A stretch of DNA of 64,000 bases from Rebecca billardiae RCC1528 (Eukaryota > Haptophyta): contig OZ251224.1 in the NCBI GenBank assembly GCA_965240325.2, positions 372,001 to 436,000 of the forward strand, given 5' to 3'. The position numbers and the translations under genes were made by a program. Below the pieces are notes generated by a model. It did no database searches. It was not told the DNA's origin and was given only the letters and a program-made list of their open reading frames with translations. Shown here piece by piece: positions 61,841 through 64,000 of this stretch (position 1 is its first letter; each line of letters opens with the position of its first letter).

Positions 61841-62754
61841 GGCCTGGGGCCGAGTGCGCCATCGCGCGGCTCGGCCGGGCAGCGGAGTCGCGTCTGCTGA
61901 GCCCACTGCGCCTTGCTGATGATCACGCTCCCGGGTGCCGCGTAACGGGCAACGGTAACGGCACCCGAGAGCACTGGGCCACTGCAGCACTCGGCCAGTC
62001 TGGGGCGCAGCCGCGCGCAGACGACTGCCGCAGGGAGTGGGACCCGCGGTCCGGTCTAACGCGCCCGGTGCCGTCTGCCGAGTGCCGACCGAGGGCCGCC
62101 GCCCGGGGCCGCCGCCGGCCCTGACTGGCTGACTCCTACTGACGAGGCAAATGCTGCCCCCGCGGGCTAAAAGAACAATAACAACAACCGCGCGCCCGTC
62201 GTCAGAAGGCTTCATCCCGAGTTAGATCTCACGGCCTAGTCGTCACATTGACATCAGTACTATACGCTCGATGACGATCTATAATAATAGCGGTATAGGC
62301 GGACTACTAGTAGTTGGCGAGCCGGCGGCGTGTCGGCCTGTCACCTCAAGCTACCACTGAGACCAGGGCTACGCCTACTACGCCTGATTGATCACGGCAC
62401 GGAATGTGCCACGGCAGTCAGCATGCAGCGCGCGGACTAATTCTATGATTTAAAGACACAGGCACGAGGGCGCAGCTCTCCTGATTCGTCTGTCGAAGAG
62501 TACTGAATGGAGTTAATGGAGGATGTCGGAGCGCGTTGGCCGCGGGTGAGGGAGTCGTCGTAACCGATGCTGATCACACGGTCACTGAGGTAGTAGGCGC
62601 CCGGGGATGCCGCTGTTTTGCAGTCGTCGTCGGCCTTGGTCATCATGTAGTTGCCCGTGTCGTCGTCGTCCGAGGCTGTTCAAGTTGATGCCGTAGTGCA
62701 GGTAGTGGATGTGGTCGCCCGGGCCGGTGTGCGCGGCCTAGTGGCCTTGCCGAG
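61841..62754. other. Intergenic, no gene seen
   Basis: Only short frames. The 62150-62350 part is less GC-rich. No dispersed repeat recognised. Confidence 0.55.
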
Positions 62755-62883
62755 TTGAGGGAGTAGTCGCCCTTGCCGTTGAGGAAGTCGTCGTCCTTGC
62801 CGTTGAGGAAGTCGTCGCCCTGGCCGCAGAGGAAGTCGTCGCCCTTGCCGTTGAGGAAGTCGTCGTCCTGGCCGCTGAGGGTG
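62755..62883 (-). repeat. 24-bp minisatellite encoding DDFLNGKG on the minus strand
   Basis: About five units of CCGTTGAGGAAGTCGTCGYC-type sequence in tandem. Read on the minus strand they give repeated DDFLNGKG/DDFLCGQG octapeptides, open from about 62897 to 62643 but with no ATG. They lie just downstream of the next gene's stop. Confidence 0.8.
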
Positions 62884-62933
62884 CCTGCGCTGCCCAACCG
62901 GGCGCGTCTGGCGCGCCAGCGCCGCGCGCGGCT

Positions 62934-64000
62934 CTACGCCAGCGACTGCGGCGCGGCGGCAGCCAGGTCACGGGGGGGGTCGCCGAGGGACGCGGTGCGA
63001 GCCTGCTTGGCCGGCTTGGCGTCGCTCCCGCCAGCGGAGGAGGGCCCATCCTCCTCCGCCGGCGTGGACGGCTCGGTCGCCGCGCGCTTGCCGGCTGCCG
63101 CGGCGCCGGGGGGCAGGACCAGGCGGTAGTTGGACTCCCCGAGCGCCGGCCTGGCCTGTTGCACCTCGGGCCCGTCCGACGGCGCGGCCGCGGTTGGTGG
63201 CTGGGGTGGCGGGATGGCATCGTCCGAACCCTCCCCCTCGGGCTCCTCCGCCTCCGGGCCGGCGGGGTCCGCCGCCTGTTGGTCGGCCGGCTGAGGAGCA
63301 GGGCGGCGCGCAGCGGCGGGCGGCGCGGGCGGCACAGGCGGCGCGGGCGGCACGCCCCACAGGTTGTGTGGGACGCGGGCGGCGCCGGCGATGCGGCGGC
63401 TCGGCTTGAGCGGCGCGAAGAAGATGGGGTGCTCGGGGTCGATGGGCATGAAACGCAGGCGGAGGAAGATCAGGTTCACACCGCCGGAGTAGATGTTGGT
63501 CTCGACGTGCTCACCGTTGGTCACGTACTTGTTGATGTCGGGCACGATCTGCTCGTAGAGGGCCCTGTGAAACTGCACGAGCGTCATCGTGGGGCTAACC
63601 GGGAGCGTGAGGGACACGTCCTTCGCCTGGGTTGCGAGGTCGGCCGCCGACAGCGCGAGCATCTCCTGCGTGAGCTCCGTGGTGCACGCCGTGAGAATGT
63701 TCGGCATGCACAGGCTGGTGGCCAGGCGGCGGCAGATGGTCATGTTCTCGAGCACCGAGCCGGTGAAGGAGAAAACGTGCTTATTGCCTTTGGGGTCCTG
63801 GGTGAGTCCTGAGAGCAGTCGCCCGCCTTGCGAGTTGGGCGCCACGTCGCTCAGGCAGCGCGCGCTCAGCTTGATCATCGTCGTGCACATCTGCTGGCCC
63901 GCATCCCGCCTGGCGGTGGGGGTGCTCGGCCGTTCCACCTGCAGCCCGCGCTCGAAGTTGTTGGAAGAGGGGAAGAAGCTCAAGGCGCTCCTGCTGTTGA
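62934..64000 (-). CDS. Unknown protein, 5' end beyond window
   Basis: An open frame from the window edge to the TAG at 62934-62936, at least 355 codons. No ATG opens it near the edge, so it starts outside. The first two thirds look globular: LSDVAPNSQGGRLLSGLTQD, NKHVFSFTGSVLENMTICRR, VSPTMTLVQFHRALYEQIV, DINKYVTNGEHVETNIYSGG and RFMPIDPEHPIFFAPLKP. The last third is a Pro/Ala-rich then acidic linker and a basic patch (KRAATEPSTP; AKQARTASLG), like a nuclear or nucleic-acid-binding tail. I recognise no family. Host gene or mobile-element structural gene are both possible. Confidence 0.55.
   Translation of the reverse strand, partial: NSRSALSFFPSSNNFERGLQVERPSTPTARRDAGQQMCTTMIKLSARCLSDVAPNSQGGRLLSGLTQDPKGNKHVFSFTGSVLENMTICRRLATSLCMPNILTACTTELTQEMLALSAADLATQAKDVSLTLPVSPTMTLVQFHRALYEQIVPDINKYVTNGEHVETNIYSGGVNLIFLRLRFMPIDPEHPIFFAPLKPSRRIAGAARVPHNLWGVPPAPPVPPAPPAAARRPAPQPADQQAADPAGPEAEEPEGEGSDDAIPPPQPPTAAAPSDGPEVQQARPALGESNYRLVLPPGAAAAGKRAATEPSTPAEEDGPSSAGGSDAKPAKQARTASLGDPPRDLAAAAPQSLA

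Overview
This window looks like nuclear DNA of a GC-rich, flagellated, plastid-bearing alga. A haptophyte fits best (inference). The evidence is spliceosomal introns, a ciliary transition-zone gene (nephrocystin-4), a probable axonemal coiled-coil gene, plastid-type ClpS and thylakoid-type DUF1499 proteins, and short introns built of GC runs. No rRNA, tRNA, CRISPR or prokaryotic operon was seen. I resolved 19 introns by keeping reading frame across splice sites. They are 87-200 nt long; 18 begin with GT (11 with GTGCGC), one appears to be GC-AG, and most acceptors read GCAG.

Layout. 1-9 kb: an EF-hand/MAPK-like kinase head-to-head with a PP2C (PTC7-type) phosphatase, ClpS head-to-head with an unknown membrane protein, a cysteine-rich type II membrane protein and a DUF1499 lumenal protein. 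9-18 kb: a 512-bp TA-flanked MITE, a FUSC/ALMT-like channel, a YJU2/CCDC130 splicing factor, an F-box-like protein and an unknown three-exon basic protein. 18-22 kb: dispersed repeats, a 778-bp TA-flanked MITE and a class IV-like histone deacetylase. 22-29.4 kb: the six-exon NPHP4 gene. 29.4-33.4 kb: a tandem array built from the NPHP4 last exon, its 3' flank and a dispersed repeat (X-R-[X-R-Y-R-Y-R]x2-Y). 33.4-36.8 kb: repeats, an AT-rich island and gene debris. 36.8-44.4 kb: a secreted unknown protein, a small membrane protein head-to-head with an MFS transporter, and an ionotropic-glutamate-receptor-like channel. 45-49 kb: a coiled-coil, probably axonemal, gene head-to-head with an ABHD1/3-type hydrolase. 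51-56 kb: a tyrosine-recombinase (DIRS/Ngaro-like) retrotransposon on the minus strand. 56.8-61.8 kb: an FHA-domain gene head-to-head with a sphingosine-1-phosphate-lyase homologue. 62.9-64 kb: the 3' part of an unknown gene that runs off the window.

Most host genes sit in head-to-head pairs with short shared upstream regions (about 80-380 bp for six of seven pairs). The most interesting signals are: the NPHP4-tail higher-order array; a lyase homologue whose PLP-binding lysine is replaced by threonine; a MAPK-like kinase with N-terminal EF-hands, a DYG in place of DFG and a TNY activation motif; and the tyrosine-recombinase retroelement, in which an in-frame amber codon separates gag from RT and an eight-copy palindromic repeat lies between RT and recombinase.
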